Source: Ancylostoma caninum (lineage: Eukaryota > Nematoda > Chromadorea > Rhabditida > Ancylostomatidae). From it: 64,000 nucleotides of DNA. Below, in pieces: positions 31,478 through 44,210 of the stretch (its first letter is position 1; each line of letters opens with the position of its first letter). The position numbers were made by a program, and so were the translations under genes. The notes beneath the pieces are model-generated. The model saw only the letters and a list, made by a program, of their open reading frames with translations. It was not told the DNA's origin and ran no database searches. Location: positions 1,364,001 through 1,428,000 of the forward strand of contig JBAJFG010000187.1 in assembly GCA_037903475.1 (NCBI GenBank), in the 5' to 3' direction.

Positions 31478-31741
31478 CAGTGGACGTCAATGGCGTTGGC
31501 CCATCTACGGCCTCGAGAAGGATGTCGCGCAAGCTGCGGGCAGTAATCTATGTATTCTGCTGCTATGATGCAATTTCTAGCAGGTTTTCCATCCGATTTT
31601 AAGGATTTTCAAGCAAATCGGGGGGAACAGACCCTAGAAATAGTATTCCGGCGGCGACGACATCACCTTCGATGCGCGCGGCGCGGTCGCGCTGCGTCCT
31701 TCTCGATGCCGCGGATGGGCCACCGCCATTGCCGTCTACTG
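31478..31741. mobile_element. Tc1/mariner-type MITE, copy 3
   Basis: TA flanks both sides (31476-31477 and 31742-31743). Ends are CAGTGGACGTCAATGGCG and, reversed, CAGTAGACGGCAATGGCG, followed in both arms by GTTGGCCCATC or GTGGCCCATC, GCCTCGAGAAGG-like and GCGCG blocks. The 264 bp element starts 24 bases after the right target duplication of the neighbouring telomere-repeat element. Confidence 0.85.
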
Positions 31742-31743
31742 TA

Positions 31744-32905
31744 CGTACCAACAAACCATTCTATTTGCTGTGCACGATATTTATAACTGTTATTATTGTT
31801 GATTTTCCTCTATTATTATTGTTGATTTTCCTTTAAATATGAATTTTTCACTGGAAAGCTCCTCAACTATTTATTCATCAACTGCTTCCATACCAATAAA
31901 TAAATGAGTTTCATAATTCCGGTTTTCACCACTTTCGCTGAACAGAAAGCGAATATTGGCTACAAAAGGTATTATACAACACTAAATTTAAAAATCCGTC
32001 GACACTGGTCCTCAGTGGGGCAATTTATATCACATGAAAGTCGAAGGTAACGGTCGAATTATGTTTTTATGTTTTCTAGTTTCCATTTCCTATATTTAAC
32101 TCATAAACTTACCCAAGTGACTTCTAAACTTTTTCAAAAATGGAGAACGGCAATTACTATTACCAACAGTATATTATAAACATTTATATAGCAGTAGATG
32201 TGCCGTGATTCATTCCCTGAAGTGCTTTCTTTCGCGAACATGCCTTGAAAAACTTCAACAGGATTGAGGGTCCGAATCCAGTGTGTTTAATCCTAAGAGA
32301 AGAAACTGGGTATGGATTCGTAACCGTTGCGTGTTCCCTCCCACGACTGAATGCACCACGTATGGCCTTTGAATTCCAGGCCCTCAAACTCGGAGATCGA
32401 AGATGACATTAGGACAAACCGTCTCCATATAAACAATCGGAGTGGCCCTATTGAAAGGCGTAAATATTTTGTTTGCATCGGCAGGCAATTAGAGATTAGG
32501 ATCGCCTCGACATGTGGATTCGGCTAATTCTTGACCACCACTTCTCGGAAAAACATACGACTAAGCCTGTTGATTAAAGGCCAGAATGTAGAATTAACGT
32601 TGTGAAATAAAAAAAAATAAGATAAAATTGAATAGTACTAATACGACAGCGGGGAAAATTAACGAATGACGTGCAAGTGAAACATTATCCTTATTTTGCT
32701 ACTAGACGCCACACCCGGCTACACTCGGGTATTTTGCTACCCCTGCTATTTCACATTGCTGAGGACCACTGCGATTGCCGATAAATTTATCAAAATGCCC
32801 GTAGTTCTGGTGACCAGTACATTAGTAAATCTCAAGTGACCTTTTCCCATCGACCAACGCAAAGTCAGCAAAGTTATTTCGATGACACCGAATCGATGTG
32901 TTCTT
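31744..32905. other. Intergenic, no gene recognised
   Basis: AT-rich intergenic sequence with frames below 70 codons and no domain or splice pattern I can support. Confidence 0.5.
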
Positions 32906-33126
32906 GCAAAATAATCGTCATATTCATATTCAGCACATTAAGGAACCCCAGTAGACATGTCTTTACCGCCCCATGGTGTGTAAAAGCAAAAAATCAATAA
33001 AATCAATAAATCGATATTTTCGTGCAAAACGGTTAGCATATTCGTGTTCGGCGTATAGAAAAACCCCAGTGGTCATGCTTTCGTCGACCCTTTTTGAAAA
33101 ATAGCGAAACATCAATAAAATCGATA
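32906..33126. repeat. Two-copy tandem duplication, unit about 110 bp
   Basis: GCAAAATAATCGTCATATTC..ACCCCAGTAGACATG..ATCAATAAAATC (first copy) is followed by GCAAAACGGTTAGCATATTC..ACCCCAGTGGTCATG..ATCAATAAAATCGAT (second copy). The copies have diverged by roughly a quarter of positions. Confidence 0.6.
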
Positions 33127-33246
33127 TAATCGACAGATCAATCGATAATCCCAGGTGCAACTTGGCCTAAAACCTCTACCGGCCCATGAGGGGTGAGTAT
33201 GCAAAGTTTGATCCTGATCGGTTGAGTCTCCGCAATTTCTATAAGG

Positions 33247-33352
33247 AACACACATACACATACACACATGCACATATACACACATGCATACATACATACA
33301 TACACACGTAGACGTACACACACGCGTACACACATTCACACATACACACATT
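33247..33352. repeat. CA/CATA microsatellite
   Basis: About 105 bases of mixed ACACAC and CATACATA units with a few substitutions (GCAC, CACGTAGACG). Confidence 0.9.
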
Positions 33353-33452
33353 CTACTTTATATGTATATACAGATACATTCAATCACTATATGAACCTTA
33401 GGAAAGGAGAGAGAAATTTCTAAGAGATCTGTATAAAATGAAGATTGAAAAA

Positions 33453-34446
33453 TTAAATCAGAAACATTTTGTAGGAGCTTCTCCAGTGTTCCGCGAAGAT
33501 AAATGACAGAAGTGGTCGTAGTCCCATTGCGTAGATAAAATAATCGACTCCAATGTGTTCAAAGATGTCTCTGTACACTGAGTGCTCACTTAATTTATCC
33601 GTTCCGTTCAGATTTAGAGAATTTAGGGAATTTCTACGATCCATAAGTTGGTTCCTTTCCAGGACTGATACGATTTCCTCAGGAGCAAAGCTTAGATTGA
33701 ATGCGGAACGTTTTCCTGAATTCTTTACTGAGAACATCGGCCTCAAATCAGCGATTTCAAATTCATCAGCAGAATCTCTCTCATGAAAGGGAACAGGGAA
33801 CGTTGTTATCCTAGCGTTTGTATAGAAATGATCTGGATTTCTATATAGGGGGTAACGCTTTCCTCGGAAGATCATGGAGATTTCCGCTCTGGTACGCACT
33901 ACATATGTATATAATGGGGTAACCTGCGAAAAATACCGATCTCTAGGAGCATAGCGAAAGATTCATTACGTAGGTGTTGACAACATTATTCTCGCATGCA
34001 TGTGTGTACTCCTCACGGGGTTCCTAATTTCAAGGAAGAAGTGTTTATTCCTGGAAACCTCATCCTCATCTGTATGATCGCTTCTTTCGAAAATCAAGCC
34101 ATTCCGTCCGCAAATTACTTTGATCTCAACATTGCAACCACTAATATCCCTGTAAAGGTACACAATGTACTACCCATGCATTTCCTGTAGAGGCTTTTCA
34201 ATTAGCGGGGCTTCCTATGTACAGCTGCTCCTAATTTGCGATTCTTCTTCCAGCGCTAACATCAGGAAGATTTCTTCAAGACTACGTAGAGAACACTACA
34301 AGCGTTGACCGTTGACATCACCACTGCTTCATCATCTTCCTATTACGATTTTCCAAGAAGGTCTTCAGGGCATCAATTAAGGTAATATATTATGGGAACC
34401 TGGCAGACAACGTCCTCATCCGCTGGGAAATTAAATATACTCCACG
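33453..34446 (-). CDS. Unrecognised spliced coding region, 3' part of a gene
   Basis: Two exons fit well on the minus strand: 34149-34017 (acceptor TTTACAG, donor CCC/GTGAGG) and 33923-33453 (acceptor TTTTTCGCAG, stop TAA). They are in phase and give about 200 residues ending SFIFAEHWRSSYKMFLI. A further exon ending at 34446 (NYLKLWMQDHLIDSIVTNS) can be joined in phase through a weaker GTGGAG donor. The product is mixed and charged, with one more hydrophobic C-terminal patch (HIGVDYFIYAMGLRPLLSFI). I do not recognise the family. An alternative plus-strand reading of 34040-34158 looks like a membrane segment and conflicts with this model. Confidence 0.4.
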
Positions 34447-36794
34447 AATTGGTGACGATTGAATCGATCAGGTGGTCTTGCATCCAGAGTTTGAGATAAT
34501 TCTGGAGTACACACTCCGACACTCTGATCCATGTAGTCACAAGACCGTGCCGAAAGAGAAATGTCCGAGTTCGGCCTTGCATTATGAATTTGTTTGTTTT
34601 TTGTTTATCCGCTTATTTGTTTACTTGTTTATCTGCACATGTGCAGATCAAAAACACTCAAGCAAGGCTATGTCAGGAAGGAGGTATAGGCTTAGGAATA
34701 TGGAAACGTCCCAACTCCGTCATGGATAAGCGAGGCTGCCACACGTATGTGAGATTACCCAGTTCAAACGTGTTGATACCGTCCACGTTTACCTATGGTT
34801 CAAGCGTTTACCCTGGGTAATCTCAATGATGCATGCAAGACCAGATCATTTTCTTCTCACGAAAAGGTGAAAAGTCCTCATCAATGTCCTCGTCCCAGAA
34901 CAAAGAAGTAAAGGATTAGAATGCTCAGTGACTGCCAGGTTCTTCGTGGATTGTGTCAGCCATTAAACGTAATTAATGAGCACATCCTGCAGATTTAGTG
35001 TTATAGGCTTTGTTGCAAGCCGAGTGCACTCAAAGTGCACGGAACAACACGGAAAATCTACCCACGTGCAATAAATATTAGCAGGAATTATTTCCATGCC
35101 GGTTTTACAAATTTACTTATTTTCTGTGATAGCCCAGATAGGATACGGAGCACATTCAGCTGACTCAACTGCCAAACAATGGATGAAAGAATCCATGGAA
35201 ACACAGAAGTACAGTGTAATTTTATCAGTTTTTTTTTCAAATCCCAGAACAATATTCATAATTGAAGTGCATACAAGTCAACACACATAAACAACACATC
35301 ACAACTGAACATCGTTATGAGTACAACTTGAACCATTTGTTGAGTAACTGTGGGAGGATCATCACGTTGAGATTATTGTTGTCGACTGATGGTGTGTAAT
35401 CGTTGATGAGCAGATACGGCACCTGAACACAGCATTTCCCAGCGTTTTTCGGCGAGAATCGTGCCAAGTACACGCTTTGACGCGTGAACGCGCCGCCGCA
35501 CGCACGCAATACACATTTTTTGCGTGCAAAAAGCGCACTACAGGTGGTGTGAGCCAGCTTAATGAGTGCAAAAACAATGATATTTCCCTGAGCAGTTTAA
35601 TTTTCCGTATTATATTTCGAAGCTCTGACGTCTACGAGTTTTAGAAATTTTACAAATATTCAAATATTCCAAATAAACAGAAAAATATGTTTAAAAAATA
35701 CTTAGCCTCAACATCTTGCGAAACGGGCACATTTTTGCATGGTGCGGGTGGCCAGAAGACATTTTTTTCTGATAATTTAGCATTTGCACCAACTGATCAC
35801 AGAGGAACGTTCTATGGGCATGAGGAGCAGATTTTGCGTGATGCACCACGTATATCACGTGGCCATGCGGGGACGAAAAGGTGTGATGCACCATGTGCAT
35901 CACGTTGTCCGAAATGTGTTGACTTAATGTGGCGATCACGAGAATAATACCCATTTTGCAACGTCACATGCGGTTAATTTATACACGGAAGTGCATCGGC
36001 TTTGCACCGTAACGCTACTTTATTAGCTAACTTCAGTAGTGCCGGTCAGCGTCATTGATTGCCTGTTTGGGGACCAGTTTTCGCTCTTCCAGACCAACAA
36101 TGGTAATGTGATTTAATGGAACCTCATAGCGACAAATTACATCATATACGAAGACTTTCTTGACTAGTATTCCCATAATTCTTCGATTGCAGCAAGGCCA
36201 CGCCCCTAATAGGGCGGCAAGGCCATGCCATAGTGGAAGAGAAGTAGGACGGGTTTCCATACCTCTAAGATCGGGTGCGGTTTCGTGCTCATTGTCTTAT
36301 GAGCGGCTATTCGCTGCAGTTGAGTACCTCGGTCTCCATCATAGCACAATCTGAAATTCAAGCTGAATTCAGGAGAACACCTACGGTGACGTCATCAGTC
36401 GATACTCACCGAATTTGTCGGTATTGGCTACGTATGAATGCAGAACAGGCATGCATCGCTTGTTCGACGGTGTTGTGATGGATAATCCGCTCGAAACAGA
36501 CTATGAACGGGAGAGCGCCTGACGACTAAAATTTGCAACTTTGGGAAAATCCATGCAATTTTTGGTATTTCTCAGAAATCCAGGAAGAAGAGGAAAGTGA
36601 AAAATGTTTGAGAGTTACCTTGAAAATGTCAATCACACACGATTGCAATCGATTTGCATCGCATTCTTTTTTCCCGTGGTTACAAGAGAACGAGCCGTCC
36701 TGGAATAAATTAAAAATTAGGTAAAAGCCAATTGGTATCTTGAAAAATTATCCCGCACTTCACAGCGAACAGCAAAGAAATTCCTTCTAAATAG
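34447..36794. other. Intergenic or intronic, no gene recognised
   Basis: No supported gene. A 64-codon plus-strand frame at 35096 starts with a signal-peptide-like stretch (MPVLQIYLFSVIAQIGYGAH) and could be the first exon of a secreted protein, but nothing downstream confirms it. Confidence 0.4.
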
Positions 36795-36865
36795 ATGTTT
36801 GCAAAGCCAGTGACGGTTAGCCTGATCACTATAGTTCCGTGGCTACTAAGCCTAGTGCATGCCTC
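36795..36865 (+). pseudogene. Possible 7TM receptor exon or relic (TM4-like)
   Basis: Between an ATAG acceptor and a TC/GTGATA donor the frame reads KPVTVSLITIVPWLLSLVHA, resembling transmembrane helix 4 of a nematode chemoreceptor-type GPCR. A matching TM3/ERY-type exon was not found nearby, so this may be a relic. Confidence 0.25.
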
Positions 36866-38515
36866 GTGATATTGGATACCCTGGATACTTTCGTGGATAT
36901 GTACTGTCAACAACAACCGATCACTATCTCTCACGCGTGCTCATCTTTGCAGTCAATTTTCAGAAAAATCACCTTGAGGACAGGTAGAAAAGCAAAGGGA
37001 TCTCGAAAAAGGGTCAAATAAGAGCTCCTGAAATTTAAATCGAAGGGGTGATGGAGGAATATAATTTTTGAAAATCTAAGGAAAAGGAAATATATAGGTC
37101 ACAAGACGATGTGATTCCAAGAATGTAATCCAAACGCTTTTTGCCTCCGTGGCTTCGAGGTTCACTACTGAAGAGATTGTATGACCTTCTTGGTAGTACC
37201 TGGCACACTTTCCCATCAGTTCCCAAGCAATTACTAATGTCCAGAGGATAGCAGAGATCAAATGTGAAGCAGAAACGATTGAGGAGCAACTCTTTTAGAG
37301 GAAGAGAATGAAATATCCGAAGGCGTGAAATTGAAGATCTTAATGGATGGCACCAATACCATTTCCATTTAGGAAACTACTTATATTATTATATTTCTCA
37401 ATAAGATACTATCTTCTTTCATCTAGTAGCAAATCGTCAATCATTCCATGCGCATTCTCATGTTTTCTGAATTTTTCATATTTTTACAGCTGGAACTAGG
37501 ATACAGGGAAATAATTTAATACCGCAGCAACCGGCAAACTGAATTATAGAACAAGCAACATGACCTCTAAAGACCATAGCACCATTGTTAACAAGTTCTT
37601 TGAGTAAACTTCGTAATGAAAATGAATATCAGAACGCCTGAGAACTAAAACTAGGGCGGCTTGCTCAACTCCTAGGAAAAAAACGTTAGAATCAACTTCA
37701 GGTTGCCAAATAATTCACTTACAGCAGGATGATTTTTCCAAAAGTTCTGATCGCTGTATTTTTTTTTAAATTTTCTATACAGAGATACTATGCTTTGTGT
37801 GTTTCTGCTCAGAAAGCGCAGAACTTATCCTCACGGAGATTATGCATAGATTTTTTCGCCTCATCCGTAAACCACATTAAGCTAGCCACCAGCAAATGTG
37901 TGATGAAGCAAATTTACTGCTGCCGAGACAATGGTACTAATACACTGGGAATGTCTTATGTCGCACTTCAATTCTGGAACTCAATCATTTATTGCTGGTT
38001 TAATTGCGCAGTTAATCTAGCGACAAACTAGAACGAGTATGAACCTGCCTTAATCTCCTAGGATGCCAGCATCTGCAAACTCAATTGCTGTGAAGGTTAC
38101 GAGTTTGGTTAACTTGGCCATGGTTAGACAGAATCACCAGTAAGCCAACAGTTTTTAAAATCATTTTTAAAACACTTCTACTCGAAAACTTGAGGATTAA
38201 ATTCGTTTTTGGAGGCCTTATTGTCAAAATTATAGCGGTGTGAGGTCCAGGGCACAGCACGTGGTGGTCATTGACCAACAGGACTTAGTATGCGTTCAGC
38301 ATGTTCAGAAGAGCTTAGTTCCATCGTCCGGGACCATGTGATGCGATAGATGGGTTTTGTGGTTCATACTAGGTCTGATGTGTCCAATGATAGCCATAGT
38401 TTCCACTCTCTCCGGCTTCTAAATGATTCCCTTGAAAAGCGGCAAAGACCCCACTCCCCCCCCCCCCCGCGCACTTTCTGCGCCCGGCACTGCTAAGTAC
38501 CTAGCTTGATTTTAG
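36866..38515. other. No gene recognised
   Basis: Short frames only. The flanking TM-like segments would require exons here for a complete receptor, but none with recognisable motifs was found. Confidence 0.4.
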
Positions 38516-38635
38516 TCCTTGAACCAGTTCTCACTCCATATCTTATCCGGTTTGGCCATAGTCTACTGCTACGTATTTATATCCAGAACGACTAAGATCC
38601 TTAAGAGTCATTTCGCCAAAATAATAAACACTTGC
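38516..38635 (+). pseudogene. Possible 7TM receptor exon or relic (TM5-like)
   Basis: After a TTTTAG acceptor the frame reads HILSGLAIVYCYVFISRTTK, then ILKSHFAK. A hydrophobic helix followed by a basic loop is typical of TM5 and intracellular loop 3 of a rhodopsin-like receptor. No TM6/TM7 exon was identified downstream. Confidence 0.3.
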
Positions 38636-41600
38636 AGAAAAAAAAAAGCCAATCTAGGAAGGCCACCGATCTGTCTCCCCATCATGGTGTGGACCATACA
38701 CAAAAATAATCACGATGTTTGAACACAGAGGCGGAATATGTAGCATTGCCTTTTGTTTCTCAAATTTTCTCCTATTTATGGTACAATTCGTAAGATATCA
38801 AACCCCTTTTTCTCGATAGTATGAACGATTATTCAAATGATTCGCCGCGATCTCTTAAGAACCGATAAATATATAACCAGACACTAAAACTCCTTACACT
38901 ATTGCATAAATCAGACGCCATTGAGAAAAAACGTCTGTCGTGCCCGTTTTACATAACAATAAATGTGGTTCTCGACAGCAGTGCACGGCGCTGTAATGAG
39001 CCGAACCGCTCGGTGGTGCTGCTGATGTCATAGTTACAATAGTGAAAAAGAGCATATGACAGAGAAGATTTACCTAGAGGATGGAAATCTGGAAAGTTGA
39101 AGCATTTTTGGCGGAATTTGAAACAGCAAGAACAAGAAATCTGGAGGGGGGGGGGATTTCTTGAAATGAGGAAATAAAAGTTTCGACTTGTTAGATGAAT
39201 TCCTCGTAATTTATATAGTAAGAGGAACCCTACTTTTTTGGAATTCCCTCTATATAACAGAAATCTGGAAAATGAATAAGGTGTCAAGGTAGTGCACGAC
39301 GCGCTCTAGCGTCAGTATTCTGACCCAGTCCACCGCGCTAGTTTCGTTTACGCTGCAAATACCTGCCGATGTAGCTGCAGAACCTGTGGTTTATCCTATG
39401 TTTCATCATAGGCTGTTGAAAGCCAGCCAAACCTAGGCCTGGATGCATCGCTTACTCGTGGTAAATATCTTAACGCACTCAGATTTGCCATTTACCTGCC
39501 ACCTATCAACATGTTCACCCACGCGTGACGGTATCTATATATACTCAGCTGTTACTCTTGTTATGGGATCACCCAACCCTCCAATGATACTTTCTCAGCC
39601 TGCAGTAACTTTTACCCCCTCCCCGCTCACCTTCAAATTTTGATCAGCCCGCCCATGAGACTTTTGAATTTAACAGAATTTGAATTTACTTTTTTTAAAG
39701 AAAAAGAAAGGTAATTAGAGCAATATTGTTGTTGCGAGCACGCTTTCTCTCGCCGTAGGGTCAAGGATCGTCTTGGGTTATCGGCAACAGCTGACCATTA
39801 CCTCATGCATCTGCTACGCGACTAGACATAAAACCGCGTAATCGAATTGAGCGCACTCCAAGTGCAACATTTACAAGCAAGAACGTGATATTTCGATTTT
39901 TCGTTGAAAAAATGGTGTCTCCTTAGCCGAATTTTTTTTTGCGAAAAAAAAAGTTTAATGAGACGTCAGGGCAGTATTTCAACCTCCTACCTAGGAATTT
40001 CGCTGGGAAACTCCCTGTTTTTTAAGGATTCTTATATCTCAGCAGAGCATGCTTGTCTTCAGAAGCTGTGATAGAGAAATCAAAAAGCCATATGAGGAGA
40101 AGCTTCGATAATTTTCAATTTTTCAAGTTTTCTTTTCTTGAAACGAAATCGAAAATTCATTTTCAAATATACGGTGAGCGTCGCTGGAGCTAGCGTATTT
40201 GCGGGCTTGAATCTACATTGCGCTGGGGTTGTGGCCAATCGTAGCTATATTTTGGGCTTTTCATCGTTTTTGATGATTTTAGTCCAGTAAATCAGCACAA
40301 GATAGCAATTCCATCTCGCTGCTATACACGTTCTCAACTCTCTCGACGTCCACTACATCTACATAATACGCTATTCGATGAAGTTCAATAAAACTTAATG
40401 TCACTTCTAAAATGTATTCTTTGTTTAAATGGAGTAGCTACGAGACGCTGACTACAATGATATACATTATTCCTCTAAAATTGCCGAATACCCCCTTTTT
40501 AAACCCTATATCGAGGTATAAGATAGGGAGAGGCTTCATCGAATCCAGGACTTTTGCCAGATGCGCTCTAGCACCGGTCTCACTACTCCAACATGTCCGA
40601 CACATTTGATGTCAGCAATCGATAACTGTATGCCAGCGGCGGCATTATCGATTGATGGCCCACCATGCAGAGAAAGTAGATGCCACCCCCTAATCTCCTT
40701 TAAAATTAAAAGGCTTACGAATGGATTCCGTCATCCTTTCACTGATAGTGATGTATATCATTGTGATCAGCATCTTCTGATGAATCTAATCCTATAAAAA
40801 TCATGAAAAAAAAGTTGCGGTGAGACACCAACCTCAAGATGACCGCGACTGGCCACCATGGCAATTTTCCCCATACAAGTTTTCGTGGCTTTAGGAAAAC
40901 CATTGGTTGCAGCTTTTTTTTTCTTCAAATGCCGTGGACATAACGATTGCCTAATTGCCATACTGACGAGTTTCCGGGAGGACCTTGTTAATGAGCCTTT
41001 TCACCCGTATATTGATTTTGGAAAAGAAACGGGTAATAAACGACATTCTTTTAACAAGTTTCCATAAGTTCAATGATATAATAACTTAACATATTACCAA
41101 TAAAGTGGGATTAAAAATACGCAGTCTATGCAGTTATAATGAAGCATGTGAGCACCCCTATGATCTCATATCAATTTTTCCCAACGATTTCTTCTCTCAT
41201 CGTTTGACATAACATCTGTAGGGGAGCGTTCTCTCTCGCAAGATCAATCTGATCCTGCCCTTTAGAAATAAATATGCACTCTTAGTTCACATCATCCGTA
41301 CAGCATCTCTAGATCTCGGCTCGCATTGTTTACATACTCTGATGGTCATTTTTCCGCGGACGATATCGGGAATCCGGGATGATCCGTGGGAAATAGCCAC
41401 AATAATCGCTGCGTCGCAAAGTTTCTGTGGCTCAAGATCCCTAGCAAAAACACTTTTGTTGCAGGCCTAGTCCCACTTCCCGAAAAATATGCCCTTTCTT
41501 GGGAAGACCATCTTAACCAGGTGCTTATACGCTGGCCAGCGGCGTCCATAAAGTTCACAGGTGGCTTCAGCTAAAGTTTACTGGTCATTGATCCCGAATT

Positions 41601-41807
41601 TTCACGATTACGACCTCGTAGCACCTGAGATTATGAGCTGAGCGCAGAGCAGTGCGAGGGAGCGGTTGGTTTTTTGCTGCCGGGGCACGGAGTCAGCGAT
41701 CGCCACAGGTCAGCTGTCCGGCGAGGATTAATCGAGCCAGTCCCGGCGAGTAGACAGAAACCAACGAGCACGAACGACGTGGAACGAGAAACGCTGGCGG
41801 CACTCAC
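38636..41807. other. No gene recognised; holds a repeat copy at 39430-39600
   Basis: The stretch should contain the C-terminal exon or exons of the GILT-like gene that runs leftward from 44210, including its CQHG-type motif, but I could not find them. The repeat at 39430-39600 matches 1365-1580. Confidence 0.4.
39430..39600. repeat. Dispersed repeat copy (related to 1365-1580)
   Basis: It shares TTTACCTGCCACCTATCAAC, CCCACGCGTGA, ATGGGATCACC and CCTCCAATGA blocks, in order, with the copy in the GT92 intron. Confidence 0.5.
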
Positions 41808-44210
41808 CCGCAGAATCCGCGAATTGCCCCACGGCACTAGTTCCAACTCAAGATGGTCTTTGTACTGTTGGTACATGCTGCCGAGTTGATTTGAGATGAA
41901 TCTGAAAAATTTTTGGTAAAAAAAAGAAAAAGGTGGTGATGTATCCAAATAAAATTCAAAAAAAAAAGAGAAAAATAGTCAAACAAGTCAGTTCCATTAC
42001 TCTTAAGCAAATTGTAGTTCAAGAATATTTTTAATTATGAGGCCTTCACTAAAGATGGAGCAACAACACCGTTTTCCACAAATACTAGGGTTCAGATGTA
42101 CATTGAAATCCTAATTAAGCTCCCTACTTTGTTAAAAAAAACTATTAAATCTAAAAGTACTAAATGTACCTTACCCAACTCCTTCAAAGTAAGTTAGTAA
42201 TTGTATAATTGGATTGGCTAGTGTAGAATATATCGAAACTATGCCTGTACTTGCGGTCATTCTAGCTCTGTTTTAGTCACTGCGCTTCTACCTCTTCGCA
42301 ACCGCGGCGCAGAACCCTCGCGACGCGTCTGACCAACTAGTCCTGACATGTCCTGTATGAGGGCTCTAACTAGTCAGGTCGCAATGAGCGAATTAGAACA
42401 TGTTAAATTTTCCATTATGTGTGTCAGACTTGTACAGTGAACGTTGATGGTGGTGCATTTTGCGGGCATGAGAAGCACGCGACGCGGTCGCACCGCTAGC
42501 GCTGGAATCGCTAGCTTAATGACAAATCGCAGTTTTCTTGATAGTTTTTCATCCCATTTGATGTCAGCCATCAAGAAAACTAGTAAACTTTCAGGAAAAC
42601 ATCATATTTTGTTGTCGCGGCCAGGATTCCTGCGTGAGCAGTGCGGTCGCTCCGCATGCATTCCGCGGAGAACGCAGTTTCATTGACGTTCACTAAAAGA
42701 ATAAGCAATTTAAAAACCGCGTCGCGACACTGTTGCCCAGCGGCTGCGAATAATGTCTGTAAAGCAACCAAAATTGAATCACAATGATTGCAACTGGTCT
42801 TTCAGAACTCCATTAGTAAAACAGGAAATTTTAGCCGTTTTCCATACTTCCTATCTGGAAGGAAAGTATTTCCGTAAAAATGAAGCAGTGCTCCGGAATG
42901 AACAGTGTTTTCATATTCCCCTGAATTAAGGGAATTTAAATTCGCATGGAAATGGCCCCTTCGCAACGTTTACTAAAAAGTACAGGAAGCTACACATGCG
43001 CCGTAGTTTTCGCGGAAGGGGCTAAGATTAGAGATCATGACGGAGCCTGGGTACTTTGTGCATGGGAGTCCAGACATTAGTTCAGCTGTACTTAACGGCT
43101 AGGAAGCAGTAGTTCAGCTGTACTTAACCGGGAAGCAGTAGAGGGTGGGTTGGCAGGAAACCCTCTAAAGTTCGGGAATTACGCTTGTAGTGCACTTCGT
43201 ACCATAATTATTACCGAGTAAGGTAGAAAATTTCGTAGCAGTCTCGGAAATTATTCAAGAACAGACGAGATTTTGCACTAGGATATGTTTGAACGTCCAA
43301 TTTACCACTGCAGGATTACCTCCAAAGATAATTTTTTGGTATTACATTAATCAGATGCGCTTGAATGGTCCATGAGAAATAGACTCGACTTGCAACGGAG
43401 AAAAACGTTACCCCATGGTAAAGAACGTATTTGGGGAAAAATGTCATAAGCCGATGCCAAAAAAAATCTGCTTGGACTGACATCGGTTAGTAAACTTCCT
43501 GTAACCCACTTCTAAAATTGCAGTCATTCCTCGCATTTCATGTAAATGCAGGATTAATGTTCACTCATTCGACGTGTACATACATGGAACGCCAATCGTT
43601 ATTGCACCCCACAAGACGAGGTCGCGCCGCGCCACCTGTGCGGCGCGGCAGATCTGCCAGCTGTCGACTGTCACGGGGATTTTCTCTTTTATTCACAGAA
43701 ATGTAAGCGTGTGTGAGGATGATCACCCATAAAAAGATCAGCCATGGAAACTCTAGGCAAAGCAACAACACTAGCAACCGCAGCGCCCAGATGGCCTGCC
43801 GCGCCGCGAAGGTCGTGCGGCGCGGGCTGCCTTTCAGGTGTACAATAACCATTGGCACCTCTCTATGCCAGAACAAATTTCCGATAGAAAATGTATAAGT
43901 CATTTGTTACAACAAACTTCCATACAAAAAATACTCACTTCTGACAATAAGGACAAAGTGCCTCGTAGATCAACGTGATCTTGATGGGCCGCCGTTTATG
44001 GAATCGCAGCGCGTCGCATTGTCGCTGCACGCCGCACTGTTGCGCCGACTGTGGGCTGTCGCACCTGAACGAGGAAGCGTATGACGCGTGCACTGACACT
44101 AAGACAAGCAATAAATCATGCTTTCCCAGCCATGATCCCTGGTCACAAATCTTGGCAGCTCCCAGCACTGTAATGTGTTTCGTGGCTGTTTCTTGCCGTT
44201 CGCCTCCCAT
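41808..44210 (-). CDS. GILT-like lysosomal thiol reductase, partial
   Basis: Gamma-interferon-inducible lysosomal thiol reductase family: reduces disulfides of proteins in endosomes and lysosomes and is secreted in some worms. Exon A 44210-43939 contains a hydrophobic leader (DLLLVLVSVHASYASS), a Cys-rich segment (FRCDSPQSAQQCGVQRQC) and the active site LIYEALCPYCQK (CXXC). Exon B 41901-41808 gives FISNQLGSMYQQYKDHLELE then LVPWGNSRILR, with the family-typical VPWGN. The junction agrees in phase (AA + A). Intron 41902-43938 holds a Tc1-type MITE and a GTCTGCCGCG fold-back. The start ATG at 44210 lies 30 residues before the leader, so the true start may be elsewhere. The C-terminal exons with the CQHG...C motif were not found, so the gene is reported as partial. 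Confidence 0.7.
42435..42693. mobile_element. Tc1/mariner-type MITE, copy 4 (GILT intron)
   Basis: TA flanks (42433-42434 and 42694-42695). The left end is CAGTGAACGTTGATGGTGGT. The right end reversed is GTGAACGTCAATGAAACTGC, lacking the first CA. Arms share GCACGCGACGCGGTCGCACC and GAGCGACCGCACTGC-type blocks. The 259 bp element sits in the GILT-like intron. Confidence 0.75.
43078..43141. repeat. Short tandem duplication
   Basis: TAGTTCAGCTGTACTTAAC, followed by GGCTAGGAAGCAG or CGGGAAGCAG, occurs twice in a row (period about 33 bases). Confidence 0.8.
43600..43845. repeat. GTCTGCCGCG-type fold-back repeat (GILT intron)
   Basis: A GC-rich palindrome at 43618-43672 (GCGCCGCGCCACCTGTGCGG, CGCGGCAGATCTGCCAGCTG) and a second at 43789-43838 (GCGCCCAGATGGCCTGCCGC, GCCGCGAAGG) are separated by about 115 bases. 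This is the same arrangement as at 3378-3582 and 51600-51828. Confidence 0.65.
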
